A stretch of 64,000 nt of DNA from Pirellula sp. (GTDB lineage: Bacteria; Planctomycetota; Planctomycetia; Pirellulales; Pirellulaceae), in assembly GCA_021299695.1 (NCBI GenBank), contig JAJTEK010000022.1, forward strand, positions 38,352 to 102,351, written 5' to 3'. Below, one piece after another: positions 28,002 through 36,014 of this stretch; the first letter of the stretch is position 1, and every line of letters starts with the position of its first letter. Both the position numbers and the translations under genes were made by a program. The notes beneath the pieces are model-generated. The model was not told the origin of the DNA. It saw only the letters and a list, made by a program, of their open reading frames with translations, and ran no database searches.

Positions 28002-30375
28002 GGCAATTCCTCGTCCCTTGTTCCCTTGCGTCCGAACGGGTCGCTGGTGATGATCCCGAGCAATAGCTCCTGGAATCGGTAATCATTTTTGGATGCTTTG
28101 GCAAGTATCTGATCGATCGCGCAGCGATCATAGTATTCTAATCCGCGTCCGAGCCCGTAGGTCATGAGTTTTTCGGTCAAGGTCCGGACGAACTGTTCGG
28201 ATTTCTGGTCGCGGAGCAAACGGATCAAATCCCCCGCATTACGGACCTTCTGACCCGTTGGCAGCTCTCCGGATGCATCGATCGGATTGCCTCGGTCGCT
28301 AGTCCGCCACCGTCCTATCGCATCATAGTTTTCCATTGCCAGCCCCAAGGGATCCATTTGCTTATGGCACGAAGCGCAGGCTGGATTGGCTCGGTGTTGC
28401 TCGAGTTGCTGACGAAGGGTGCCGACCAACTCGGCCTTGTCGAGTTCGGGAACCCCTGCCGGAGCCGGCGGGGGAGGTGTTCCTAGGACGTTGTCGAGGA
28501 TCCACTTGCCCCGCTTGACAGGACTCGTGCGAGTCGGATTGCTTGTGACGGCAAGTACCGAGGCGTGGGTTAGGATTCCAAGTCGTTTTTGACCCTTGAG
28601 CGAAACGAGTTGGAATTTGTCTCCCTGGACTCCTGGTATGCCATAAAAGCGTGCCAGTTTTTCGTTCATGAACGAAAAATCCGCGTCGAGCAAACGCAGT
28701 ACGCTCATGTTTTCCCGCATTACATAAAGGAATAAATAGTAAGTCTCGGTTCTGCTCAAATCGCGAATCTGCTCATTCCAATCAGGGAATTGGCCTTCGT
28801 TGGGGGTGAAGCTCTCAAGCTTGCGCAAGGTCAGCCATTGACCTGCAAAGTTGCGGACAAAATCCCTGGCTCTCTCGTCGCGGATCATACGATCGAGCTG
28901 GGCTGCCAAAACCCCAGGCAGGCGCAGTTGCTTTTTGGAAGCCAGCGTCAAAAGCTCTCGGTCCGGGGTAGAACTCCATAGAAAGTAACTCAGTCGCGTC
29001 GCGAGCTCGAAATCGCTGAGTAAAGGATATTCATTGCCGATCCGTAGGGCGGGTTCCTCGACTTTGAAAAGAAAATTCGGACTTACCAGGATCGCCGTCA
29101 GTGCGGTTTGCAATCCAACCTCATAGCTATCCCCCGACTCGACGGTCTTCTCGACGATGGATGCCAAGCGATTGAGTTCCTCGTCGCTAGCAGGTCTGCG
29201 AAACGCTCGGCTCGCAATCCGTCGCATCACATCCTTAGCCGCATCAGCCACGGTGCGCGTGGCCGACGGAACCGAATCTCGCACTAGCTCTCGATGGATC
29301 TCGGGAAGGGCCGACTCGGGGATGCGCTCAGCCGCTTTTTGACCCGTGAGTCGAAGATCGTAGATGTATAAATTCGTGTCTTGGGCTGGATTCCCATCCT
29401 TTGCCGCAATGTAATGGTCATTGACGAAAGCGAGTTCCAAGAGACGCTTACCAGCCCGCAATTTCAGGGGGATTTTGAAGACCTCGGGATTGTTGGGAGT
29501 ATCGGTCTTGACGGTGAGCTCCTCGACTTTCTTCCCATCGACCGAGATGATAACCTTGGGATATCGCCCTTCGGCCGCCGAACCCGCCATACCGAGTTCC
29601 AGCGTGTAACGACCCGTCCAAGGCGCCTGCTCCTCGAAGGGAGCCTTGCCGTTGGAGGAGAAAACAAACCGATCTCCTTCGAACTTGCCACCCGATTCGG
29701 CCGTCAGTTGGCTTATCTTGCGAGGCGAATTGTAAACCGGACCGGTACTCGAGGCGATAATCACTTTTCGGCTGATTTCTTCAGCAGCCGTAAGGTATTT
29801 GTCCATCAGCAACGGTGGGAGTGTCAGCACATCGGCGATATTATCGAATCCGTAGCCGACATCATCCCCTGGGAACCCCAAAGCCGGTTCGTAATCGATG
29901 TTGAACAAGTCCCTTATCGAGTTGCGATATTCGTAGCGATTGATCCTCCGAAGCGTCACGGATCCAGGGTTGGGAGTTTTTCCACAGTCGATATCGTTGA
30001 GCGTCGATTGGATCCAAGACGTCAGTGTTTTCCGGTCCTCTGGGCTTGGTTGAGGCGAATCGACCGGCGGCATATCGGCAATATCGATCCGCACGGCGAC
30101 CTTCTCCCATCGATCCGCACGGCGACCTTCTCCCAAATCCGCCTTTGCCGAAATACGCTCTTGGCATCGGCGAAATTATTGAACGCCAATCCGCTTTCGG
30201 CGTCGGCACCCGAATGGCAACCCGAACAGTATTTCTCGATCAGCGGCTGGATCTTTTTCTCGTATTCCTCGTTGAGCTTCGTCCAGTCGGTAGCCTTAGA
30301 GATTCCGAGCGTCGAGACGAAAACCATTCCAAGAGCAAGCAGAAGGGAGGTAAAATCACGATAGGCTCTAGCCAT
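27998..30375 (-). pseudogene. Planctomycete cytochrome/DUF1587-DUF1592-DUF1588-DUF1585 protein, split by a 26-bp duplication
   Basis: The gene starts at ATG 30375 (MARAYRDFTSLLLALGMVFV) with a signal peptide and a c-type haem site CSGCH. It stays in frame up to FADAKSVFRQRRIWEKVAVRID, then falls into a wrong frame ending at 30022. The remainder, IADMPPVDSPQPSPEDRK, then RRINRYEYRNSIRDLF (DUF1587) and the DUF1592/1588/1585 blocks including CASCHKQMDPLG, is open down to 27998. The break coincides exactly with a perfect tandem duplication at 30083-30134; removing one copy restores a single ~784-residue protein. The family is thought to act in extracytoplasmic redox chemistry with DUF1552. A downstream ATG near 30136 could give a product without the haem-binding N-terminus. 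Confidence 0.87.
30083..30134. repeat. Perfect 26-bp tandem duplication inside the cytochrome gene
   Basis: Copies at 30083-30108 and 30109-30134 are identical. Twenty-six is not a multiple of three, so the duplication shifts the frame and explains the split of the cytochrome/DUF1592 gene. It could be a recent slippage event or an assembly artefact. Confidence 0.95.
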
Positions 30376-30443
30376 TGCGCAATAATCCTTGCGACGAGAC
30401 AAAAAATCACAGCACCCCACAATCGATCGAGGAATTGTAACCC

Positions 30444-30803
30444 ATGAGCGTCACAAACGAAGAATTGCTTCAAAAGAAATGTTTGCCTTGTGAGGGTGGG
30501 GTCGACGCCTGTTCGCTCCAGGAAGCTAAATCTCAAAGTTCGGCCATTCCCCAGTGGGTAGTGAGTCCGGAGGGAAAGTGGATCGAAAGATCTCTCGGCC
30601 TGAGGAACTTCGTCGAAATGATGGCTTGCGTCAATCAAATCGCTGATTTGGCTGAGGCCGAAGGCCACCACCCAGACCTGCATCTTACCGGGTACCGAAA
30701 CCTAAGAATCGAATTGACGACCCATGCCATAGGCGGGTTGAGCGAAAACGACTTCATCCTGGCGGCCAAGATCGACCAGATACTCAAGCAAGAAGGCTAC
30801 TGA
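30444..30803 (+). CDS. phhB: 4a-hydroxytetrahydrobiopterin dehydratase (pterin-4a-carbinolamine dehydratase)
   Basis: 119 residues. The family signature is clear: GHHPDLHLTGYRNLRIEL with His75, His76, Pro77 and, after it, THAIGGLSENDF with His94 - the catalytic His set. The enzyme dehydrates 4a-hydroxytetrahydrobiopterin, recycling the cofactor of aromatic amino acid hydroxylases; it is cytosolic. The N-terminus (residues 1-38, with Cys13 and Cys16) is slightly longer than usual. No hydroxylase gene is adjacent. It is divergent from the cytochrome gene across 68 bases and convergent with the response regulator gene. Confidence 0.93.
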   Translation: MSVTNEELLQKKCLPCEGGVDACSLQEAKSQSSAIPQWVVSPEGKWIERSLGLRNFVEMMACVNQIADLAEAEGHHPDLHLTGYRNLRIELTTHAIGGLSENDFILAAKIDQILKQEGY

Positions 30804-30828
30804 TCGCTTCACGCACCGACCATTCTTG

Positions 30829-31485
30829 TCATCCATTTTCGAGAACCCATTGGGCTGCAAACCGATTCAATTCGGCGCTATTGGAAAGCCTCAGTTTGAT
30901 CTTTAGCTTCTCCCGATAGGTGTCGATGGTGTGGACGCTCAGGTGCAAGTATTTGGCGATCGCACCGGTGGTCCGCCCTTGTCCGATCAGGGTCAAAACC
31001 TCTAGCTCTCGGTTCGATAGACTTTCGATTGGCGATTTCCCTACTTCGATTCTACCCCCGATGCGGCTACGAAGAATGCGCTCGGTCATCTCGGGGCTCA
31101 AGTAGGTCTTTCCTGCAAGTAGGGTTCTGATGGCTGGAACGAGCGTACAGCGAGCCGATTGCTTGCTGAGGTAGCCCATCGCACCGGCTTGCAAGGCGCG
31201 CTCAGCATAGACGGCCTCGTCATACATCGAATTGACGAGCATCCTCTGTTTAGGATCGGAATCATGGACTCTGCGTACTAAATCGATGCCATGTCCAGAT
31301 TTGAGGCAGATATCCACGATCACCAAATCGGGATGAAGCTGCTGAACCAACCGGAGCGCTTCATGAACGTCCTCGGCCTCTCCACAAACTTGGAGGTCTG
31401 GTTCATTGCGGATCTGCGTCGCCAGGCCATCGCGCATCACCGGGTGGTCTTCAACCAAAAGAATGCTTGAGGTTCCATTATTCAT
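30829..31485 (-). CDS. NarL/FixJ-type response regulator with LuxR HTH
   Basis: 218 residues. Receiver domain: acidic pair Glu12-Asp13 (VEDHPVMRDG), phosphoacceptor Asp58 (VIVDICL), Lys in GYLSKQS. Linker, then LuxR-type HTH (SNRELEVLTLIGQGRTTGAI, TIDTYREKLKIKLRLSN, about 155-205). Phosphorylation should switch DNA binding. The ATG overlaps the stop of the histidine kinase gene by 4 bases, so kinase and regulator are a co-translated pair. Confidence 0.95.
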   Translation of the reverse strand: MNNGTSSILLVEDHPVMRDGLATQIRNEPDLQVCGEAEDVHEALRLVQQLHPDLVIVDICLKSGHGIDLVRRVHDSDPKQRMLVNSMYDEAVYAERALQAGAMGYLSKQSARCTLVPAIRTLLAGKTYLSPEMTERILRSRIGGRIEVGKSPIESLSNRELEVLTLIGQGRTTGAIAKYLHLSVHTIDTYREKLKIKLRLSNSAELNRFAAQWVLENG

Positions 31486-32216
31486 CGGCTCGACTCCTGG
31501 ATCATGCAGCTAACGAGGGTGCCACCAGTCGGGATGGTGGAGATATCGAGTGTCGCTCCGATGAGCATGGCTCGGTATTGCATACTCTGAAATCCTAGTC
31601 CTCCCAACGCTAGATCACCGGAAAATCCCTTACCGTTGTCAGCCACGCGGAGTATGGTTTTACCTATGCGGCAATCGAGTGCTATCCGAATGTGGCTTGC
31701 CCCAGAATGCTTCAGGGCATTGCAGATAGCCTCCTGCGATATTCGGTATAAATGCAAGGAGACTATCGGATCGGATGGCTCCGACTCAAGATTGCATTGA
31801 AAAGAACAACAAACTCCATGAAGTCCATCGGTACGATCTGCTAGCGAACGAAGTGAATCGACCAACCGATCGCTGGCTCCGTTGGTCGGAACAAGACCTT
31901 GGGATATGCTCTGCAACTCTTGATGAGCACGAGTGAAGCCCTCGACCAGCTTGCGTGCTAACTCGCAGCATGATCCCAGTGATTCTTCGGCGGATGAGGC
32001 GGTCTTGTGTTGAAGTTGATTAAGCAGTGTCTGTGAGATCATACTTAGTCCGACCAGCTCTTGCTGTACGGAGTCGTGAAGGTCCTGCCCAATCCTTCGT
32101 TGCACTCCATCGATAATATCAAGTACCTCGTTGGGATCCCCCAACGCATGATTCCCCGGTGACCCATTTCGGCGATGCAGCGGATCTTTGCAAATCGTCT
32201 CTTTCGTCGTTTTCAT
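31482..32216 (-). CDS. Cytoplasmic NarL-family histidine kinase (HisKA_3)
   Basis: 244 residues with no transmembrane segment or recognisable sensor domain. The dimerisation/phosphoacceptor box is RRIGQDLHDSVQQELVGL with His47, and the ATPase domain has the N-box ISQEAICNALKHSGASHI and G-box VADNGKGF. This is a DegS/NreB-like soluble kinase; its signal must arrive through a partner or through the short N-terminus. It is the first gene of a pair with the LuxR-type regulator and divergent from the single-domain receiver gene at 32505 across ~290 bases. Confidence 0.93.
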   Translation of the reverse strand: MKTTKETICKDPLHRRNGSPGNHALGDPNEVLDIIDGVQRRIGQDLHDSVQQELVGLSMISQTLLNQLQHKTASSAEESLGSCCELARKLVEGFTRAHQELQSISQGLVPTNGASDRLVDSLRSLADRTDGLHGVCCSFQCNLESEPSDPIVSLHLYRISQEAICNALKHSGASHIRIALDCRIGKTILRVADNGKGFSGDLALGGLGFQSMQYRAMLIGATLDISTIPTGGTLVSCMIQESSR

Positions 32217-32349
32217 AGAACAATTCCCATGCGATTGGTGTTGAAGAAATCGATTCGACCATCGATGGAACCATTCTAGATAGACGCCATCCCTAGAGGA
32301 AATTTTGTACGTGATTTGTAATAGTTCGCAATACCTTTAACTAGATCCC

Positions 32350-32366
32350 ATAGTGATATCCACTAT
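32350..32366. promoter_or_regulatory. Candidate operator palindrome in the divergent kinase/receiver region
   Basis: ATAGTG (32350-32355) and CACTAT (32361-32366) form a 6-bp inverted repeat with a 5-base spacer, in an AT-rich stretch between the divergent kinase and receiver genes. A NarL-type regulator binding such a site to control both sides would fit, but this is inference from position and symmetry alone. Confidence 0.3.
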
Positions 32367-32504
32367 TGAACTGAAGGGAATATCGCGATACTAGCACCTC
32401 TGTGCAATCGCAACAATCATGGCGTATCCAACGGGCCTCTACCGCTGATTTTCATTCCTCGGTATGCCCCGATTGATCACTAATTCCTAAAGGGAGTGTT
32501 AGCC

Positions 32505-32885
32505 ATGCGACTTCTTATTGCCGATTCGGACCCAACGCTTAAAGAGCTTTATGAACACTATTTCACGGACCAAGGATGCCAAGTCGTCACGGTAGGAAAT
32601 GGTTTGCAATGCATCGACGCGATCCGGAAGCAAATGCCTGACGTGCTTGTCATCGAGCATCAGATCCCATGGGGAGGCGGCGATGGAGTTCTTCAGTGTT
32701 TGCATCAAGATTATCCATTCAATTCCCCGGAAGTTGTAGTGCTCACGTCGGATGGACACACCAAAAATTCTTGCCTTGACGGACTTCCCAACGTCGGGGC
32801 TTACCTGCGGAAACCCTTCCTCATGCGGGATTTGTCTAAGCTGATTCAACGCGTCAAAGAGCGTGTGGCCAACGCGATTGTCTAA
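32505..32885 (+). CDS. Single-domain receiver protein with Glu at the phosphoacceptor position
   Basis: 126 residues from ATG 32505, preceded by AAAGGGAG at a proper distance; an upstream GTG is also in frame but lacks a site. The protein is a CheY-like receiver: N-terminal LLIADSDP (Asp7, Asp9), VVVLTSDG with the conserved Thr, and AYLRKPF with the conserved Lys. Where the phosphorylatable Asp should be (D-x-x-x-P) there is VIEHQIP, i.e. Glu51. Glu often mimics the phosphorylated state, so this receiver may be locked active or unphosphorylated. It has no output domain. It is followed at 80 bases by the baeRF gene and may share its transcript. Confidence 0.88.
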   Translation: MRLLIADSDPTLKELYEHYFTDQGCQVVTVGNGLQCIDAIRKQMPDVLVIEHQIPWGGGDGVLQCLHQDYPFNSPEVVVLTSDGHTKNSCLDGLPNVGAYLRKPFLMRDLSKLIQRVKERVANAIV

Positions 32886-32965
32886 AGTGCAATGAGCGAT
32901 TGCTTGATCTCTTTTTATCTGTTCTCTGCTTTGATTGGTTTCTGATCGCCTCGAAGGAGTTTGTC

Positions 32966-34117
32966 ATGGATATCGTTCGCTTGCCTGATCTGATGAGTCT
33001 CATGCAGCCTACTCAAGGACCGCGCGTGACGATCCTGTTGCCAACGCACCTACCTGGACCAGAGGAACAACAAGACGCTATTCGCCTGAGGAATTTAGTC
33101 GATCGAGCAGAGAACTTGCTGGCCCAGGGATGGTTGAGGGCTTGCACGGCTCGCGACTGGCTCGAACCGGTTCGCAATACCGTGATCGATTACGAATTCT
33201 GGAAGAAAAGAAGCCTTGGATTGGTGTTTTTCGTCCAAGCAGATTCGGTTCAACGCTTTCGATTGCCAATTCCACTCGAGGAACTTGCAATCGTGAACCA
33301 CCGATTCTATATCAAGCCACTGCTCCCACTGGTTTGTGACGACCACCGATTCCTTGTTCTGACGGTTAGTCAGCACAAGGTAGCACTCTATCAAGCCGGT
33401 CGGTTCCATATCGATCAAATCGATATTCCGAATCTACCTCAAGGCATCGAGGAAACACTAAACATCCAAGGTGCCGATCGCGGACAGCAAAGCCATCTTG
33501 CCACTCGGTGGGGAAAGAACAAACAAACGACCGTCTTTCATGGACAAGGAGGATGCAAGGAAACGCATAAGACCGAAATTAAATTGTTCTTCCAAAGGGT
33601 CCAACAAGCTCTCGCTCCGGTGCTGCAGCAACAACATGCCCCGTTGGTTTTGGCGGGAGTGGACTACCTTTTGCCGATTTTTCGTCAATCACTCGATTAC
33701 CCCAAAGTGATTGAGGTAGAGATCCGTGGCAATACCGATCATCTTTCAAAAGACCGCCTTCTTCATAAAGCGTGGGAAACCCTCGAGCCATTCTTTCAAC
33801 GGAGGCAAGCCCTTGCTGTCGATCAGTTCCGAAGCCTCTCAGCAAGCGATCTGGCGACCGAAGATCCCCAAACCGCGATCCAGGCGGCGTTCAGTGGTCG
33901 AGTAGATACTCTCTTTGTGGATCTCTCTGAGCATCTCTGGGGGACTTGTTCGCCATATGGCCAAGTAACTTCGACACACGTTGACCCACAACCGGGCGAC
34001 GAAGATCTGCTCGATAGCGCCACTGCGCAGACACTTCTTCACGGAGGCAAAGTGCACGCTGTTGAGTCGGCTTACATGCCTGGTACTCAGTCACTTGCAG
34101 CTTTGCTTCGCTATTGA
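32966..34117 (+). CDS. Bacterial archaeo-eukaryotic release factor-like (baeRF family 3) protein
   Basis: 383 residues from ATG 32966, which has GAAGGAG about 8 bases upstream (an earlier in-frame start lacks one). The sequence follows the baeRF pattern: PRVTILLPTHLPGPEEQQDA, RLRNLVDRAENLLAQGW, the RFYIKPLLPLV segment, FLVLTVSQHKVALYQ and a C-terminal part with DTLFVDLSEHLWG, SAYMPGTQSLAALLRY. These proteins resemble the eRF1/Pelota middle domain; they are presumed to act on ribosomes or tRNA under stress, and are often encoded with Hsp20 and universal-stress genes. The exact family number was assigned by memory of the pattern, not by search. Hsp20 follows 151 bases downstream. Confidence 0.8.
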   Translation: MDIVRLPDLMSLMQPTQGPRVTILLPTHLPGPEEQQDAIRLRNLVDRAENLLAQGWLRACTARDWLEPVRNTVIDYEFWKKRSLGLVFFVQADSVQRFRLPIPLEELAIVNHRFYIKPLLPLVCDDHRFLVLTVSQHKVALYQAGRFHIDQIDIPNLPQGIEETLNIQGADRGQQSHLATRWGKNKQTTVFHGQGGCKETHKTEIKLFFQRVQQALAPVLQQQHAPLVLAGVDYLLPIFRQSLDYPKVIEVEIRGNTDHLSKDRLLHKAWETLEPFFQRRQALAVDQFRSLSASDLATEDPQTAIQAAFSGRVDTLFVDLSEHLWGTCSPYGQVTSTHVDPQPGDEDLLDSATAQTLLHGGKVHAVESAYMPGTQSLAALLRY

Positions 34118-34200
34118 ATCCATGGTGGTTCACGCCATGAGAGGATCAAGTTTTCACTCGATTTAATAAAGAGTTGGTCTGTCTGATAATCGAAGAGTCA

Positions 34201-34227
34201 AAGCGGCAAAGGTTAGTCGCTTTTTTC
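34201..34227 (+). terminator. Weak terminator-like hairpin before hsp20
   Basis: AAAGCG and CGCTTT arms (about 6 bp, 12-base loop) are followed by a T-run. This could end the baeRF transcript or attenuate readthrough into hsp20. The stem is short, so confidence is low. Confidence 0.4.
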
Positions 34228-34268
34228 AAAAGTCGTTTGTATTACCGATAAATACTCAGGAGGTCATT

Positions 34269-34733
34269 ATGACTGGTTTATTAAGCACAACGAAGCGAGC
34301 GTTGCCAACACCTTGGTTCCGTCGGGGGCCACTTTCGATGTTCCGCGATATGGAAGATCTGATGGAACGGTTTCTAGATGAGAATGGAGATGGTTGGAAT
34401 GCGCGAATGCTCGCTCCACCGTTGGACATGATCGAAACCGAAAAGACGATCAGCCTCAAATTGGATCTGCCGGGTGTGTCCCCCAAGGAGATCGACGTAC
34501 AAGTCAGTGGCAATCAATTGACGGTCAGCGGAGAACGCAAGGAGGATCGTCAAGAGAAGGGAGAAACCTTCCATCGCGTTGAACGTAGTATTGGACGTTT
34601 CTCGAGATCAATTCTTCTACCTTGCGATGTTCAGGATGATCAGGTTGACGCGAAGTATCAAGATGGAGTGCTGAAGATCATTCTTCCGAAAACCTCCGAC
34701 GCTACGACTCGTCATATCGAAATCAAGAGCTGA
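34269..34733 (+). CDS. Small heat shock protein Hsp20
   Basis: 154 residues with an alpha-crystallin domain (about 48-140): PLDMIETEKTISLKLDLPGV, EIDVQVSGNQLTVSGERK, and the dimer-interface strand GVLKIILPK. It holds unfolding proteins in an ATP-independent way. A strong ribosome site (AGGAGG, 7 bases before ATG) supports high translation. No CIRCE element (TTAGCACTC-N9-GAGTGCTAA) was found upstream, so control is probably not by HrcA; the adjacent two-component genes are candidates. Confidence 0.95.
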   Translation: MTGLLSTTKRALPTPWFRRGPLSMFRDMEDLMERFLDENGDGWNARMLAPPLDMIETEKTISLKLDLPGVSPKEIDVQVSGNQLTVSGERKEDRQEKGETFHRVERSIGRFSRSILLPCDVQDDQVDAKYQDGVLKIILPKTSDATTRHIEIKS

Positions 34734-34871
34734 GTTCATTGGTTACCCCTTGGTGGACCTGCAGGACATGCAATGGGTCTTTGGATGGAATACTCCTTTG
34801 TTCATTGCAATTGAATGTGGGTCCACCTTCTTTCAATCACTATTTTATTCACGAAAGCTAGTTTCAAACTT

Positions 34872-35879
34872 ATGAAGTACCAATTGTTTTTTGCCGCTAT
34901 GGCCATGGGCCTTGCAGGGATGATTACCGGGCCGGCATTGGCTGCTGTGACCAGCGTTTTTGGATCTGGAGCAAACCAGTTCACCATGACATTCGAGCGA
35001 GTTGGAAATCCAGGGAATGCAGCGGATTTGACAGGTGTCCCAAGACCTGTCGGATCCGTTGGCTATGGATTTCTTATGGGTAAATTCGAAGTCAGTCGCG
35101 ACATGATCACCAAGTTCAATGCATCCCAATCGCTGAACATCAGCCTTCAGGATATGTCGTCCTTCGGTGGCGGAGGTCCAAACAAACCAGCAACGGGTGT
35201 GACTTGGAACGAAGCAGCCCGGTTCGTTAACTGGCTCAATACTAGCACCGGTTCGAACCTTGCCTACAACTACTTCGATGGCAATGTAAACGACGATATC
35301 CTTCTTTGGGATCCTGTACTTAATCCCCTGGATTATGACCCTAACAACCCGTTTCGAAGCCGTCGGGCAAAGTACTTCCTGCCGAACTACAACGAGTGGT
35401 ACAAGGCTGCTTACTACGATCCGAATCGAGGACCTTCAGGTGGATATTGGGACTACCCGACCCAGCAGGATACCGAACCTACTGCCGTTACCAATGGGGT
35501 TTTGCCCTTCAGCGCTGTCTATCAGACGGTCAGTCTTGAGCAAATTGGCCCGGCAGATATCACCGATGCAGGTGGTTTGAACGCATACCAACTTATGGGT
35601 ATGGGGGGCAATGCTTACGAGTGGCAGGAGTCTGCGTTTGACCTCGTGAATGATGACCCCACGGAGTTCCGAGCCTTTCGAGGAGGAGACTGGGATAGCA
35701 CCCATCACTTCATGAGATCGGTCAATTGGTCCTCGATCGCTCCACCTGATTTCGATTACAACATCGGATTCCGTGTGGCTGCCTATGACACTCCCCCCCC
35801 TGTTCCTGAGCCGACGTCGATGGCGATGGTTTTATTGGGCTTCGGTGCTTACTTTGGACGCCGTCTAACGCGGAAATGA
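34872..35879 (+). CDS. FGE/SUMF1-fold secreted protein with PEP-CTERM sorting signal
   Basis: 335 residues from ATG 34872 (an ATG 19 codons earlier precedes a less typical signal peptide). Signal peptide QLFFAAMAMGLAGMITGPALA. The body follows the formylglycine-generating-enzyme-type layout: FEVSRDMITKF, VTWNEAARFVNWL, YFLPNYNEWYKAAYYDP, GMGGNAYEWQES, FRGGDWDS and GFRVA. The end is a PEP-CTERM tag: VPEPTSMAMVLLGFGAYF then RRLTRK, for anchoring or export by an exosortase. No cysteine is present anywhere, so the oxidase chemistry of true FGE is not possible; it is more likely a binding or structural version. A strong terminator follows. Confidence 0.87.
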   Translation: MKYQLFFAAMAMGLAGMITGPALAAVTSVFGSGANQFTMTFERVGNPGNAADLTGVPRPVGSVGYGFLMGKFEVSRDMITKFNASQSLNISLQDMSSFGGGGPNKPATGVTWNEAARFVNWLNTSTGSNLAYNYFDGNVNDDILLWDPVLNPLDYDPNNPFRSRRAKYFLPNYNEWYKAAYYDPNRGPSGGYWDYPTQQDTEPTAVTNGVLPFSAVYQTVSLEQIGPADITDAGGLNAYQLMGMGGNAYEWQESAFDLVNDDPTEFRAFRGGDWDSTHHFMRSVNWSSIAPPDFDYNIGFRVAAYDTPPPVPEPTSMAMVLLGFGAYFGRRLTRK

Positions 35880-35915
35880 TATCCGAGTGTATCGTAGGAT
35901 TTCGAGTTGGATAAC

Positions 35916-35948
35916 GCTGGGCCAGATTTTTTCTGGCCTAGCTTTTTT
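35916..35948 (+). terminator. Rho-independent terminator after the PEP-CTERM gene
   Basis: An 11-bp stem GCTGGGCCAGA / TCTGGCCTAGC (one G-T pair) with a T-rich loop, followed by TTTTTT. It serves the plus strand. The minus-strand BBP7 gene stops 67 bases beyond it. Confidence 0.88.
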
Positions 35949-36014
35949 ATGTGATGTACGGAAGAGTTTCGTTTCTCTTTACAATCTCCGATTGCATCAC
36001 CGCATCGACCAATT

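Noticed and set aside
32900..32965. Upstream start of the baeRF gene at 32900
   Set aside because: The extra 22 residues are not part of the family pattern, and ATG 32966 has a proper ribosome site.
34118..34268. CIRCE-type heat-shock operator before hsp20
   Set aside because: No TTAGCACTC-N9-GAGTGCTAA could be found.
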